In this document: in pieces, positions 15,776 through 24,824 of the stretch
How positions within the stretch are numbered: position 1 is the stretch's first letter
Layout: every line of letters begins with the position of its first letter
NCBI GenBank assembly: GCA_017792465.1
Contig: CP051234.1
Location: 374,606-438,605, forward strand
DNA: 64,000 nucleotides
Direction of reading: 5' to 3'
Source: Filomicrobium sp.
Lineage (GTDB): Bacteria; Pseudomonadota; Alphaproteobacteria; Rhizobiales; Hyphomicrobiaceae
Translations under genes and position numbers: made by a program
Notes under the pieces: generated by a model
Databases searched by the model: none
What the model was told of the DNA's origin: nothing
What the model saw: the letters and a program-made list of their open reading frames with translations, nothing else

Positions 15776-16249
15776 TCAGCCGCGGCCGCGGTATGGCGCG
15801 ACGCCCTGGTCGGGCAGCCAGACGCCGTCCGGGCAGGTGCCCGATTGCCAGAAGACGTCGATCGGCATTCCGCCGCGCGGATACCAATAGCCGCCGATGC
15901 GCAGGAAATGCGGTTCCAGAAGCTCGACGATGCGTTTGCCGACGGCGATGGTGCAGTCCTCGTGGAATGCGCCGTGATTGCGGAACGAGGAGAGGTAGAG
16001 CTTCAGGGATTTGGATTCGACGAGCCAGTCCTTGGGCACATAGTCGATGACCAGGTGTGCAAAGTCGGGCTGGCCGGTGACGGGGCAGATCGAGGTGAAC
16101 TCGGGCGCGGCGAAACGGGCGACATACATCACATCGGGATGCGGATTGGACACCCGCTCGAGGACGGCGGTCTCCGGGTTCGTCGGCACGGCGACGTGGC
16201 GACCGAGCTGATCGACTGCCGGAGTGTGCTGTTTATCGTCGTTGGCCAT
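15776..16249 (-). CDS. queF: NADPH-dependent 7-cyano-7-deazaguanine (preQ0) reductase
   Basis: A 157-residue unimodular (B. subtilis-type) QueF, reducing preQ0 to preQ1 in queuosine synthesis. The nucleophilic Cys55 ([12 protein letters not shown]) and the nearby Asp62 are present. The QueF signature ESKSLKLY (78-85) and HEDC are also present. I start it at the ATG at 16249; an upstream in-frame ATG at 16333 would give an unusual 28-residue tail overlapping queD. It is last in the que operon. With QueF here the organism is expected to make preQ1 and queuosine, not only archaeosine-like or DNA 7-deazaguanine products. Confidence 0.95.
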   Translation of the reverse strand: MANDDKQHTPAVDQLGRHVAVPTNPETAVLERVSNPHPDVMYVARFAAPEFTSICPVTGQPDFAHLVIDYVPKDWLVESKSLKLYLSSFRNHGAFHEDCTIAVGKRIVELLEPHFLRIGGYWYPRGGMPIDVFWQSGTCPDGVWLPDQGVAPYRGRG

Positions 16250-16274
16250 CGGGTGGATCGGACCTGCTCTGTTT

Positions 16275-16664
16275 CTATTCGGCGGCCTGACGGACGTCGC
16301 CCGCTGTCGGCCCATCATAGACGCAGCCTTCATTGCAGCTTTCTCGCATAATCTCGATGCGGGAGAGGCCTGAGACGCGGTTGGAGAGCCGGTTCCAAAG
16401 CCACATCGAGATGCGCTCCAGCGTAGGTAGCTCCAGGCCTTCCACTTCGTTCAGGAAGCGGTGATCAAGGGCATCCTGGGCGTCTGCAATTGCTTTTGCC
16501 AACTCATCGAAATGGACGATCAGGCCGGTTTGGGCGTCGGGTTCGCCATTGACCCAGACGCGGGCGCGGAACGAATGACCGTGAATGCGCGAGTTTGGGT
16601 GCCCTGGCGGTGCGCTGGGCAGGTAGTGGGCGGCTTCGAATAGGAAATCTTTGTATATCTTCAT
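16275..16664 (-). CDS. queD: 6-carboxy-tetrahydropterin synthase-like protein (QueD) with altered catalytic Cys
   Basis: A 129-residue member of the PTPS/QueD family. The zinc ligands His13, His28 and His30 (AAH, HGH) are present. The acid/base residues Asp67-His68 (LDHRF) and Glu108 ([10 protein letters not shown]) are also present. In E. coli QueD the catalytic Cys lies four residues before HGH (GHKCGRLHGH); here the aligned residue is Asn24 ([10 protein letters not shown]). The position within que genes argues for a 7-deazaguanine role, but the missing nucleophile means the reaction or mechanism may differ. It lies 25 bp upstream of queF and 86 bp downstream of queE, all read from the minus strand. 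Confidence 0.85.
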   Translation of the reverse strand: MKIYKDFLFEAAHYLPSAPPGHPNSRIHGHSFRARVWVNGEPDAQTGLIVHFDELAKAIADAQDALDHRFLNEVEGLELPTLERISMWLWNRLSNRVSGLSRIEIMRESCNEGCVYDGPTAGDVRQAAE

Positions 16665-16750
16665 GCGCGGTATTTATGCGTTTTTGGCTGTGGCTTCCAG
16701 CCCTTGGTTCAAGTGTTGGTTGCTGCAAATCGTCCGGCTCCTGCGAAATC

Positions 16751-17380
16751 TCAAGGAATTCCGAGGAGCTTATGGGTCTGGGTCGAGAGCCGCCACTGCG
16801 GGTGCTTGAGGCAGTAGCTGACGGCAGCAGCGGTATTCTGGGCCTGCTCGGGGCCATCCATCGGCTGCAGGAAGTGATGTTTGAAGTCGAGACCGGCAAC
16901 TGTTTCTGGCGCCAACTCAGCTTGCGGAAAGACGAGTTTCAGTTCGTCGCCTGAGCGCTGGACAAGATCGCTGCCGGCTTTCGGGCTGACGCAGATCCAA
17001 TCGATGGAACGCGGCACGGCGAGTGTCCCGTTGGTTTCGATGGCGATCTCAAACCCTTCATCATGAAGCGCGTCGATCAGTTCGTCGTCGATCTGGAGCA
17101 TCGGCTCGCCGCCGGTGAGGACGACGAAGCGGTTTTGCGCGTTGCCTTGCCACGTCTCAGCTATTGCCCTTGCAAGGTCCGGGGCCGTTGCGAACTTGCC
17201 ACCGCCTGGACCATCGGTGCCGATGAAATCGGTGTCGCAGAACTGGCAGACGGCGCTCAGGCGATCTTCTTCGCGGCCGGACCACAGGTTGCAGCCTGCA
17301 AATCGGCAGAAGACGGCGGCGCGTCCACTGTGGGTTCCTTCGCCCTGCAGCGTCGGGAAGATTTCTTTGACTTGATACAT
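16751..17380 (-). CDS. queE: 7-carboxy-7-deazaguanine synthase (radical SAM)
   Basis: A 209-residue radical SAM enzyme that contracts 6-carboxy-tetrahydropterin to 7-carboxy-7-deazaguanine. The N-terminal PTLQGEGTHSG is typical. The iron-sulfur cysteines are C30, C45 and C48 with the long CX14CX2C spacing of this QueE subgroup (GCNLWSGREEDR, CQFCDTDF). The SAM-binding LTGGEPMLQ and ETNGT are intact. It requires QueD product and feeds QueC. It follows the 84-residue unknown gene with a 42-bp gap. Confidence 0.95.
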   Translation of the reverse strand: MYQVKEIFPTLQGEGTHSGRAAVFCRFAGCNLWSGREEDRLSAVCQFCDTDFIGTDGPGGGKFATAPDLARAIAETWQGNAQNRFVVLTGGEPMLQIDDELIDALHDEGFEIAIETNGTLAVPRSIDWICVSPKAGSDLVQRSGDELKLVFPQAELAPETVAGLDFKHHFLQPMDGPEQAQNTAAAVSYCLKHPQWRLSTQTHKLLGIP

Positions 17381-17422
17381 TGCTCTTAATGGAGCCCGAT
17401 GGGCCGGTTAGCCGCTACCAGC

Positions 17423-17677
17423 TCAATACTGGTGGTTGAGTTCGTCGCGCAGGCGCAGAAGCTGGCCGTCGGGGTCGGTGTTCGGCCACTCGCTAAAGCC
17501 GGCGCGCTGGTACCAGTACATGGCGTTTTCCTTATCGCCTTCCTGGCGGTGCAGGATCGCGTGGATGTGGTTGGCGCGCTCATCGTTTTCGTGTTTTTGC
17601 ACGAGTTTATGGGCTTCGTCCCATTTGCCCGAGAGCGCCAGGTCGATGGCTCGGATCAATTCGCGCCGGCTTGCCAT
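17423..17677 (-). CDS. Conserved unknown small protein in que operon (TPR-like helices)
   Basis: An 84-residue protein. The first 21 bp overlap the end of queC, and AAAGGA lies upstream of the ATG, so it is translationally linked to queC. The sequence looks all-helical with TPR-like pairs ([14 protein letters not shown] and [14 protein letters not shown]). The invariant-looking HAILHR and YWYQRAG recall a family of small hypothetical proteins in proteobacteria. No enzyme motif is present. Placement between queC and queE suggests, but does not prove, an accessory role in 7-deazaguanine synthesis or a protein-interaction role. Confidence 0.75.
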   Translation of the reverse strand: MASRRELIRAIDLALSGKWDEAHKLVQKHENDERANHIHAILHRQEGDKENAMYWYQRAGFSEWPNTDPDGQLLRLRDELNHQY

Positions 17678-18357
17678 TTCTCAAATCCTTTCTGGCGTAA
17701 CTGGCATGCGGGGCATTCGCCGCAGCCGTAACCCCAGGCGTGCTTTTTCGTTCGGTCGCCAAGATAGCACGTGTGGGTGTCTTCGATGATCAGGTCAACG
17801 AGCGCCTTTCCGCCGATTTGGTCGGCCAACTCCCAAGTGGCGGCTTTGTCCAGGTACATCAGTGGCGTTTCGATCGCATATGGACGGTCCATTCCAAGCG
17901 ACAAGGTCTCAGCCATGCTGTTAATGGTTTTGGCCCGACAATCGGGATAGCCCGAATAATCGGTCTCGCACATGCCGCCGACGAGCGTTGTAATGCCGCG
18001 ACGATAGGCGATGGCGGCGGCGTACGTGAAGAAGACGATGTTGCGGCCGGGAACGAACGTCGTTGGAAGGCCGTTGGCGGCCATTTCGATTTCCTGGTCG
18101 CGCGTGAGGGCAGTATCGCTGATCTGCGCCAGTTCGGCCAGCCGGACCGGGTGGTCGGTGCCGAGGCGGCCCTGCCATTGCGGTTTGAGGTCTTCAATAC
18201 GCTCCAGAACGCGCTGGCGGATTTCAAGCTCGACCTTATGGCGCTGATCGTAATCGAAGGACACGGATTCGACGGTTTCGAACCGATCAAGTGCCCATGC
18301 CAGGCAGACGGTGGAATCCTGGCCGCCGGAGAACAAAACGAGGGCTTTGTCTGTCAT
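17656..18357 (-). CDS. queC: 7-cyano-7-deazaguanine synthase
   Basis: A 233-residue ATP-dependent enzyme converting 7-carboxy-7-deazaguanine to preQ0. The PP-loop SGGQDS (10-15) is intact. [15 protein letters not shown] and the C-terminal zinc-binding cysteines in [10 protein letters not shown] are also present. I start it at the ATG at 18357; an ATG 36 bp upstream is possible but lies directly behind the leader terminator. It is first in the que operon (queC, 84-aa unknown, queE, queD, queF). A strong terminator-like hairpin 40 nt upstream suggests attenuation. Confidence 0.95.
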   Translation of the reverse strand: MTDKALVLFSGGQDSTVCLAWALDRFETVESVSFDYDQRHKVELEIRQRVLERIEDLKPQWQGRLGTDHPVRLAELAQISDTALTRDQEIEMAANGLPTTFVPGRNIVFFTYAAAIAYRRGITTLVGGMCETDYSGYPDCRAKTINSMAETLSLGMDRPYAIETPLMYLDKAATWELADQIGGKALVDLIIEDTHTCYLGDRTKKHAWGYGCGECPACQLRQKGFEKWQAGAN

Positions 18358-18396
18358 CTCAGTTCTTTGAAGTTGGTTTGCTGGCGACACCATAAC

Positions 18397-18425
18397 AAAA
18401 AAGGCTGCGCATGGGCTGCGCAGCC
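18397..18425 (-). terminator. Terminator-like hairpin in queC leader
   Basis: On the minus strand GGCTGCGC and GCGCAGCC form a perfect 8-bp stem with a 7-nt loop (18403-18425). It is followed by TTTTTT (18402-18397). It sits 40 nt before queC, and the gene upstream (eno) reads the other way. There is therefore no coding gene for it to terminate: it is either an attenuator of the que operon or the end of an unannotated small RNA. Confidence 0.75.
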
Positions 18426-18447
18426 GGATTTGGGGTGTTCGGGTGCC

Positions 18448-18510
18448 CTAGGGTGAGGGCATCAGGATGGCAAGTGCGAACGGTGAAATGCAAATCCGTC
18501 CGGCCGTCAT
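18448..18510 (-). CDS. Possible leader peptide of queC (20 aa)
   Basis: An ATG frame at 18510 encodes a hydrophobic 20-residue peptide beginning MTAGRICISPFALAIL. It stops 22 nt before the terminator-like hairpin. The arrangement (short ORF then terminator then gene) is that of a transcription attenuator. There is no clear ribosome site and no codon run that names a regulating amino acid, so it is tentative. Confidence 0.3.
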   Translation of the reverse strand: MTAGRICISPFALAILMPSP

Positions 18511-18846
18511 TGTGTCGGCGATGCGACCGGTTTCCACATGCCTGTGTCTACATATGACGATTTTTTAACAAGGGGCAAGTCGAAATTTTAATCATCAATT
18601 CTGCACTTTGGGCCAGATTTGGCGGGCATTTTTGTATGCAATCCGTGGTCTGCTTTGCGGCGCTGGACGTCCTATGAGGTTTGGACCCGCGCAAGCTTGT
18701 TGTTGCGCGTTGTTTTCGGAAAATTTTTCGTGACTGAGGCAGATTGTCCCTGCATGCGGGCAGTCGTTCGGCGATCTCACTCTAGCGTCGGGCGACGGCG
18801 TCCGTTAAGAGGAGGCAAATCGAATTTAACCGGCCTGCACGCATAA

Positions 18847-20151
<1,305 letters not shown>

Positions 20152-20185
20152 TCCGGCGAGGCGGAGGTGCCGTAATTAACGGAAT

Positions 20186-20230
20186 CTAAGATGGCTTGTG
20201 TTGATATGGCACATGCGCAAGCCTTCTTAG
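20186..20230 (+). repeat. Long hairpin between eno and ftsB
   Basis: CTAAGA-T-GGCTTG (20186-20198) pairs with CAAGCC-T-TCTTAG (20218-20230). This is a 12-bp stem with one T-T mismatch and a 19-nt loop. No T-run follows directly. It may be a 3' stabilising or processing hairpin of eno or a weak terminator. Confidence 0.6.
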
Positions 20231-20321
20231 CCCATTGTTAAGCCTACTTTTTCACGCGGCCTTAAGTTGCATTCGCCATGATGACGGTCAGTTTTGCGTT
20301 TGCGTACAAAAAGACCGTCAA

Positions 20322-20639
20322 GTGTCCTATCGGCATCGAAGAAAATTCCGCACTCTGGGTTGGCAGCTTTTCGCGCTGTCGGTTTCGCTTGGACTGAGCG
20401 GCTATTTCGTTTTCCATACCATTGCAGGCCGGTATGGGCTGGAAGTGCGTGAGAAGCTTCAAACGCGTGTTTCCATTCTGGAATTCGAGGCTTCAAGTCT
20501 CGCGAAAGTCAAAGCCCAGCTTAAGAACGAAATCGCGCTTCTTTCACCCGATAAGCCCGATCCCGATATGGTTGCGGAGATTGCCCGCGATCATTTGGGT
20601 TTTGTTCTGCCCGGCGACCGCGTGATCCAAGTGCATTAG
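20322..20639 (+). CDS. ftsB: Septum formation initiator, FtsB/DivIC family
   Basis: A protein of about 105 residues with the FtsB plan: a short basic cytoplasmic start (RHRRKFR), one membrane helix (about 12-31), then a periplasmic coiled coil (VREKLQTRVSILEFEASSLAKVKAQLKNEIALL). It ends in the conserved PDMVAEIARDHLGFVLPGDRVI. It would work in the FtsQLB divisome complex. The start is uncertain: I use a GTG at 20322, since upstream in-frame sequence is not family-like. The gene next to eno is the usual place in Rhizobiales. The pdhA gene that often follows is not here. Confidence 0.85.
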   Translation: MSYRHRRKFRTLGWQLFALSVSLGLSGYFVFHTIAGRYGLEVREKLQTRVSILEFEASSLAKVKAQLKNEIALLSPDKPDPDMVAEIARDHLGFVLPGDRVIQVH

Positions 20640-20766
20640 CATTGCCCTTTCGGGTTGATTTCCGACCGACTTTCACAGCTTTCAAAAATCGTCATGGCTT
20701 GGTCGCTCTTGGTGATTAAGTCTGCTAAGCCTTAGTTCGGATGGTCGGGGCGAAGGTTGGGAAGGT

Positions 20767-21102
20767 ATGCACACTGACGACGACGATGACGAACTGTTGC
20801 CGGAAGAACTAGAGCTTCCCGACGGTATTCTGGATGCGGAGCAGGCGGTCGAGGTCTTGAGGGCTTGGGTCGCAGACGGGGCGCTGCATGTCATCTTTGA
20901 TCCGGAGACTTTCCGCCATGATGTCGGCGAATGGGGCCGGATGCTCTCTGACGTTGCGCAGCATGTCGCCAATGCCGTCGAGATGGATGGGCAGATGACG
21001 CAACAAGAAGCGTTGTCGCGCATTCACGATGCTTTCGATCAGAATATGCACGGTGGTGATGTCAGCGTTGCGGGTCGCATCAAGGGGCGAACCGAGCACT
21101 AA
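20767..21102 (+). CDS. DUF5076 family protein
   Basis: A 111-residue acidic protein. The N-terminus is a run of Asp/Glu. The core AEQAVEVLRAWVADGALHVIF, then WGRMLSDVAQHVANA and a final helix, match the DUF5076 pattern known from alphaproteobacteria. That family is usually found close to eno or pdh genes. No catalytic residues are evident; it is a soluble helical protein of unknown role. The ATG at 20767 is preceded by GGGAAGG. Confidence 0.75.
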   Translation: MHTDDDDDELLPEELELPDGILDAEQAVEVLRAWVADGALHVIFDPETFRHDVGEWGRMLSDVAQHVANAVEMDGQMTQQEALSRIHDAFDQNMHGGDVSVAGRIKGRTEH

Positions 21103-21466
21103 CGAGCGTCGAAAATTCCGCGATTCGAGAATTCCTTGGGACGGTATTCACAGGGGTCTGTTGGAAATATCCCATAAATAGGTGCGCGGTTTCTCAGAAC
21201 GAAGACGCGCGCGCCTGAATGTTTTGGGGTAATATTGCGATTTCTCGCCGCGCGAAAATTCCAGACCTTATCTTTTGTTCAAATTATTCATCTGTGGCCT
21301 TTGTGGCACTGGCTTTCTGATTCGCCGACTGGCGGGGCGCAATAGGTTGTTTGTCATTGCGCTCGTCATATTGCTGCCTGCTCAATCAAGTGCTTCACAA
21401 GTTGCTAGGGACCGCGGGTCGGAAAAATAGATTCGCATGTAAGTACGTAATGCAACGGGGACCACA
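21103..21466. other. Intergenic region with hairpin and CGAAAATTC motifs
   Basis: 364 bp. AGGTGCGCG (21180-21188) can pair with CGCGCGCCT (21208-21216), giving a 9-bp stem with one wobble, followed shortly by TTTT. This could end the DUF5076 transcript. The motif CGAAAATTCC occurs at 21110 and 21253. No gene seen. Confidence 0.45.
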
Positions 21467-21931
21467 ATGGATAAAAAAGCAGTTTTCGTGGGGGCAGCAG
21501 TTTTGATCGCTGCGGTTCTTGGCGGTTGCGCCAACGATGGAAGTCTTGCTCTGAGCACCGGTTCGATTGCTGGAGAAGAACAGGCTAAGGCGCAGCGGGT
21601 CGATCCGGTTTGCGTGGCTTTGATGGCGCGCATCGATGGTCTGCGCAAGGAAGGCACGCCGGAGCGGCTGGCCAAGGTCGCCGACGGCAAGACGAAGACC
21701 GCCAGAGTTAAACGCGAAGCAATTGCGCGTATGACGGAGCTTGATGCGGCCAACCGTGAATTCCAGCAGAAGTGTTCGAAGCTCGCATTGCCACAGTCGG
21801 CCGCTGCGACGGCTCCGGCTGCCGGAACGGCAGCAGCTGCGAAGGCGGCGGCAACGGCCAAACCTGCGGTGAAGAAAACTGCAGCGGCAGCTACGACGGC
21901 AGCAGTCGCTAGCACCAAGACTGCCCAGTAA
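21467..21931 (+). CDS. Small lipoprotein, unknown (paralogue A)
   Basis: A 154-residue protein with a lipoprotein signal (hydrophobic stretch then VLGGC, Cys at residue 22). A central helical domain of about 55 residues bounded by two cysteines (CVALMARIDGLRKEGTP ... FQQKC) follows. The C-terminus is a long Ala/Thr/Lys/Pro tail that looks disordered, resembling cell-wall-spanning or histone-H1-like tails. The central domain resembles that of the next lipoprotein. Probably an envelope protein anchored in the outer or inner membrane; no function known. Confidence 0.7.
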   Translation: MDKKAVFVGAAVLIAAVLGGCANDGSLALSTGSIAGEEQAKAQRVDPVCVALMARIDGLRKEGTPERLAKVADGKTKTARVKREAIARMTELDAANREFQQKCSKLALPQSAAATAPAAGTAAAAKAAATAKPAVKKTAAAATTAAVASTKTAQ

Positions 21932-22092
21932 TTAGACAGCTTTGTTGCTGTTTTTTCCGGCTTTCTTGAGTGAAGCCGCGCGCGAAAATTCTGCGTTGCG
22001 GCTTCGTTGCCACATAGGCGTCACCAGAGCTTGCGAAGACTCAGAAGTTATGGTGATTGGCGGGTGATCAGACTTTGATTTCGGAGGGCAAC

Positions 22093-22389
22093 GTGTCACG
22101 TCCACGTCCATTGGCGATGAAGGTTTTGGCCGGCTGTGCGGGTTTGCTGGCTTTGTCGATGTTGGCGGGGTGCGCGTCCGATGGTGGCGCGGGCGGCAGT
22201 TCCTTGCCTGCGGGTTCATCCTGCGGTTCGATCCGGTCTGAATTGCGCAAGCTCGACAACCGCGGTGTTCCCGCCAAGGTCGAGGCCGTCAACGCCGGGC
22301 GCCGTGTTTCCGCGAAAGATCGCGAACTCGCAAAGCACTACAACGACCTTCTCAATCAGTATCTGGGTGCGCGCTGCCACATCGGTTAG
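22093..22389 (+). CDS. Small lipoprotein, unknown (paralogue B)
   Basis: A 98-residue protein starting at the GTG at 22093, where GGAGGG precedes by about 5 nt. The signal peptide ends at the lipobox MLAGC. The domain CGSIRSELRKLDNRGVPAKVEAV ... YLGARC has two cysteines about 50 residues apart and a shared GVP/GTP turn, as in the preceding gene. The Ala-rich tail of paralogue A is absent. The same strand and a 161-bp gap suggest an ancient tandem duplication. Function unknown. Confidence 0.7.
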   Translation: MSRPRPLAMKVLAGCAGLLALSMLAGCASDGGAGGSSLPAGSSCGSIRSELRKLDNRGVPAKVEAVNAGRRVSAKDRELAKHYNDLLNQYLGARCHIG

Positions 22390-22432
22390 CGTTGTCGCCA
22401 TTCCATTCTGACTGACCCGTTGGAGGCTCGCT

Positions 22433-22687
22433 ATGGATGCGCAAACGCAGAAGATCGTCGTCTTCCTTCTAATCGGTCTCGTGGCTGGATGGCTGGCTTC
22501 GGTCGTCGTGGGCGGCGGCGGGATCCTGCAATACCTGATTTCGGGTGTGCTTGGCGCATTCGTCGGCGGTTATCTGTTCGACGTGCTGGGCATTCGTCTC
22601 GGCATCAAGAATGCGCTGGCTTCGCAGATCGTGACTGCAACGGTTGGGGCCATCGTCGTGGTCTTGGTGGCGCGCTTGATCGTGTGA
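22433..22687 (+). CDS. GlsB/YeaQ/YmgE family membrane protein (copy 1)
   Basis: An 84-residue protein with three hydrophobic helices and the glycine-rich signature LIGLVAGWLASVVVGGGG, then GVLGAFVGGYLFDVLG and a final helix. This family (transglycosylase-associated or stress-response membrane proteins) is often induced by stationary phase or envelope stress; the mechanism is unknown. It starts 43 bp after lipoprotein B. In relatives a YeaQ-like gene lies between lpd and lipA, so this is a conserved address. Confidence 0.85.
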   Translation: MDAQTQKIVVFLLIGLVAGWLASVVVGGGGILQYLISGVLGAFVGGYLFDVLGIRLGIKNALASQIVTATVGAIVVVLVARLIV

Positions 22688-22766
22688 TTTGTGCGGCGGG
22701 CCGGGGCGCTATCTCAAGAATCTGCGAACGGCAATGTGGGTCGGTTTGATTTAGGGAGTTCGTTTG

Positions 22767-23057
22767 ATGGATGAAGTTATGGTCTATCTGCAGAACCCCT
22801 GGGTCATCATGCTGATCAACGGGCTGATCGCAGGCTGGCTGGCCGGTCTGCTGCTCGGTGGCGGCGGCCTGATCCGTAATCTCATCGTCGGGGTTCTTGG
22901 TGCGATTGTCGGCGGGGCGCTCGTTCAGATGGGCCTGCTTAACCTTCCCGCATCCGTGACCGACGTGACGTCCGCGGTCCCCTATGGGACGCAAATCCTG
23001 GTCTCGACCATCGGTGCAATCCTGGTCGTTCTGATCGCCCGGATTGTGGCGCGCTAG
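22767..23057 (+). CDS. GlsB/YeaQ/YmgE family membrane protein (copy 2)
   Basis: A 96-residue paralogue of the preceding gene with the same LINGLIAGWLAGLLLGGGG, GVLGAIVGG and C-terminal helix pattern. It has about 15 extra N-terminal residues. AGGGAG lies 8 nt before the ATG at 22767. The middle loop (LPASVTDVTSAVPYG) differs from copy 1. The pair probably arose by tandem duplication. Inner-membrane, stress-related role inferred from family. Confidence 0.82.
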   Translation: MDEVMVYLQNPWVIMLINGLIAGWLAGLLLGGGGLIRNLIVGVLGAIVGGALVQMGLLNLPASVTDVTSAVPYGTQILVSTIGAILVVLIARIVAR

Positions 23058-23218
23058 GCCGGCCGGCCGAGAAATCCTGCTTGGCAGGCTCCGAACGTCG
23101 TGTTGATTGTGGGCCTCACCTGTGGTCCTACTCATGGGTGAAAGGACGTCGTGCGGTTGCAGCGGCCCCACAAGACCCGCAATGGCTGGCGTCGCATTGC
23201 TGAAAGCTGGTTTGATAT

Positions 23219-24187
23219 ATGGTCACGATCCTCGATACGCGCGGCAAAAGCCCTGCGCCACGGCATCCGGAAAAGGCGCATCGGCCCGATAACCCCGTCC
23301 ATGCCAAGCCTTCCTGGATCAGGGTGAAGGCGGCCGGATCGGCGGAATATGCCAAGACCCGGGCGATTGTGCGCGAACACAAGCTCGATACCGTGTGCGA
23401 AGAGGCAGGCTGCCCGAATATCGGCGAGTGCTGGGAAAAGCGCCATGCCACGATGATGATCATGGGCGACACCTGCACGCGGGCCTGTGCGTTCTGTAAC
23501 GTGCGTACGGGTCTGCCTGATGCGCTCGATCAGGCCGAGCCCGGCCGTGTCGGAGATGCCGTTGCCAAGCTCGGTTTGGAGCACGTCGTGATCACGTCGG
23601 TCGATCGCGATGACCTTGAAGATGGCGGTGCGCAGCATTTCGCCAATGTCATCGCAGCGATCCGCAGCGCGGCGCCGACGACGACCATTGAAATCCTGAC
23701 GCCTGATTTCCTGCGCAAGGAGGGGGCGTTGGAAGTTGTCGTCGAGGCCAAGCCCGATGTCTTCAACCATAACCTGGAGACGGTGCCGGGGCTTTATCTC
23801 AAAATCCGTCCAGGCGCGCGCTACTTCCATTCGTTGCGGTTGTTGCAGCGCGTGAAAGAACTCGATCCGTCGATGTTTACCAAGTCGGGCATCATGGTCG
23901 GGCTTGGCGAAGACCGCGAGGAAGTGCTGCAGCTCATGGACGATCTGCGCAGCGCGGAAGTCGATTTCCTGACCATCGGGCAATATCTGCAGCCCACCCG
24001 CAAGCATGCCGAGGTCAAGCGTTTCGTCACGCCGGATGAGTTCGAGGGCTACCAGCGTACGGCGCTCGCCAAAGGCTTTCTGCTGGTCGCTTCGAGCCCG
24101 CTGACGCGGTCGAGCTATCATGCGGGCGAAGATTTCGCGCGGCTGCGTGAGGCCCGCCAGAAACACCTCGAAGAGAATGCGGGCTAG
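23219..24187 (+). CDS. lipA: Lipoyl synthase
   Basis: A 322-residue radical SAM enzyme inserting two sulfurs into octanoyl groups on lipoyl domains. Both iron-sulfur sites are visible: the auxiliary cluster CX4CX5C (C60, C65, C71) and the SAM cluster CX3CX2C (C86, C90, C93). The conserved ending [11 protein letters not shown] is also present. The length is typical. It is followed 83 bp later by the RatA-like gene, the usual partner. The 2-oxoacid dehydrogenase genes that commonly precede it are missing, so its clients must be encoded elsewhere. Confidence 0.97.
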   Translation: MVTILDTRGKSPAPRHPEKAHRPDNPVHAKPSWIRVKAAGSAEYAKTRAIVREHKLDTVCEEAGCPNIGECWEKRHATMMIMGDTCTRACAFCNVRTGLPDALDQAEPGRVGDAVAKLGLEHVVITSVDRDDLEDGGAQHFANVIAAIRSAAPTTTIEILTPDFLRKEGALEVVVEAKPDVFNHNLETVPGLYLKIRPGARYFHSLRLLQRVKELDPSMFTKSGIMVGLGEDREEVLQLMDDLRSAEVDFLTIGQYLQPTRKHAEVKRFVTPDEFEGYQRTALAKGFLLVASSPLTRSSYHAGEDFARLREARQKHLEENAG

Positions 24188-24270
24188 ACAGGACCACCGT
24201 TTGGTTCTGTTTGGACGGTCGGTTATGTTGATCCTACATGATGAATCGCCAACGATGACGCCACGATCAG

Positions 24271-24753
24271 ATGCCTAGTTTTTCCAATCGCCGGAAGGTC
24301 GGCTTTTCGCCGCGCCAGATGTTCGATCTGGTGGCTGATGTCGAGCGCTACCCGGAATTCGTGCCAATGTGCGAAAGCCTGACGGTGCGTTCGCGGAAAC
24401 CTGTGGCTGATGGTGAGCTTTTGGTTGCGACGATGGCGGTCGGCTACAAGGCGATCAAGGAGAGCTTCACGACGCAGGTGAGGCTGAGCCCTGAGAAACA
24501 GCAGATCGTCGTTCAATATCTCGACGGGCCGTTCAAGCATCTTGAAAATCGTTGGCGGTTTCTGCCGGCTCAGGATGGCTGCGTTGTCGATTTCTATCTC
24601 GACTATGAGTTCCGCTCGCGGATGTTGGCGCTGGTGATGGGGGCCGTCTTCGATAAGGCTTTCCGGAAGTTTTCAGCCGCATTCGAAGAGCGTGCCAAGA
24701 AGGTCTACGGGTCGCGGCGGGAAGCAGCAGAGCCCTGCCCGAACGCAGTCTAG
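24271..24753 (+). CDS. RatA/COQ10-like SRPBCC family protein
   Basis: A 160-residue START-like protein. The motif FSPRQMFDLVADVERYPEFVPMC and the later YLDGPFKHLENRWRFLP are diagnostic of the COQ10/RatA family. It is probably a ubiquinone-binding chaperone of respiration in alphaproteobacteria; E. coli RatA was described as a ribosome-associated toxin, but there is no RatB partner here. The position after lipA is conserved. The C-terminal 15 residues are variable and charged. It converges with pncC. Confidence 0.88.
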   Translation: MPSFSNRRKVGFSPRQMFDLVADVERYPEFVPMCESLTVRSRKPVADGELLVATMAVGYKAIKESFTTQVRLSPEKQQIVVQYLDGPFKHLENRWRFLPAQDGCVVDFYLDYEFRSRMLALVMGAVFDKAFRKFSAAFEERAKKVYGSRREAAEPCPNAV

Positions 24754-24824
24754 ATACCTCCAAATTTGGATAGCAATGTTGTGGCGCTTGCTGCGCTGGG
24801 CCGTGTGGCTGGGATCGTGCCAGT

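Noticed and set aside
18426-18510. preQ1-I riboswitch before queC
   Set aside because: The leader has CACCC and a small hairpin (GCCCT/AGGGC) but lacks the A-rich tail pairing of the preQ1-I consensus. Only the terminator-like element is claimed.
23132-24166. A 344-codon frame antisense to lipA
   Set aside because: lipA has intact cysteine motifs and a normal length; the antisense frame is Arg/Asp/His-rich noise.
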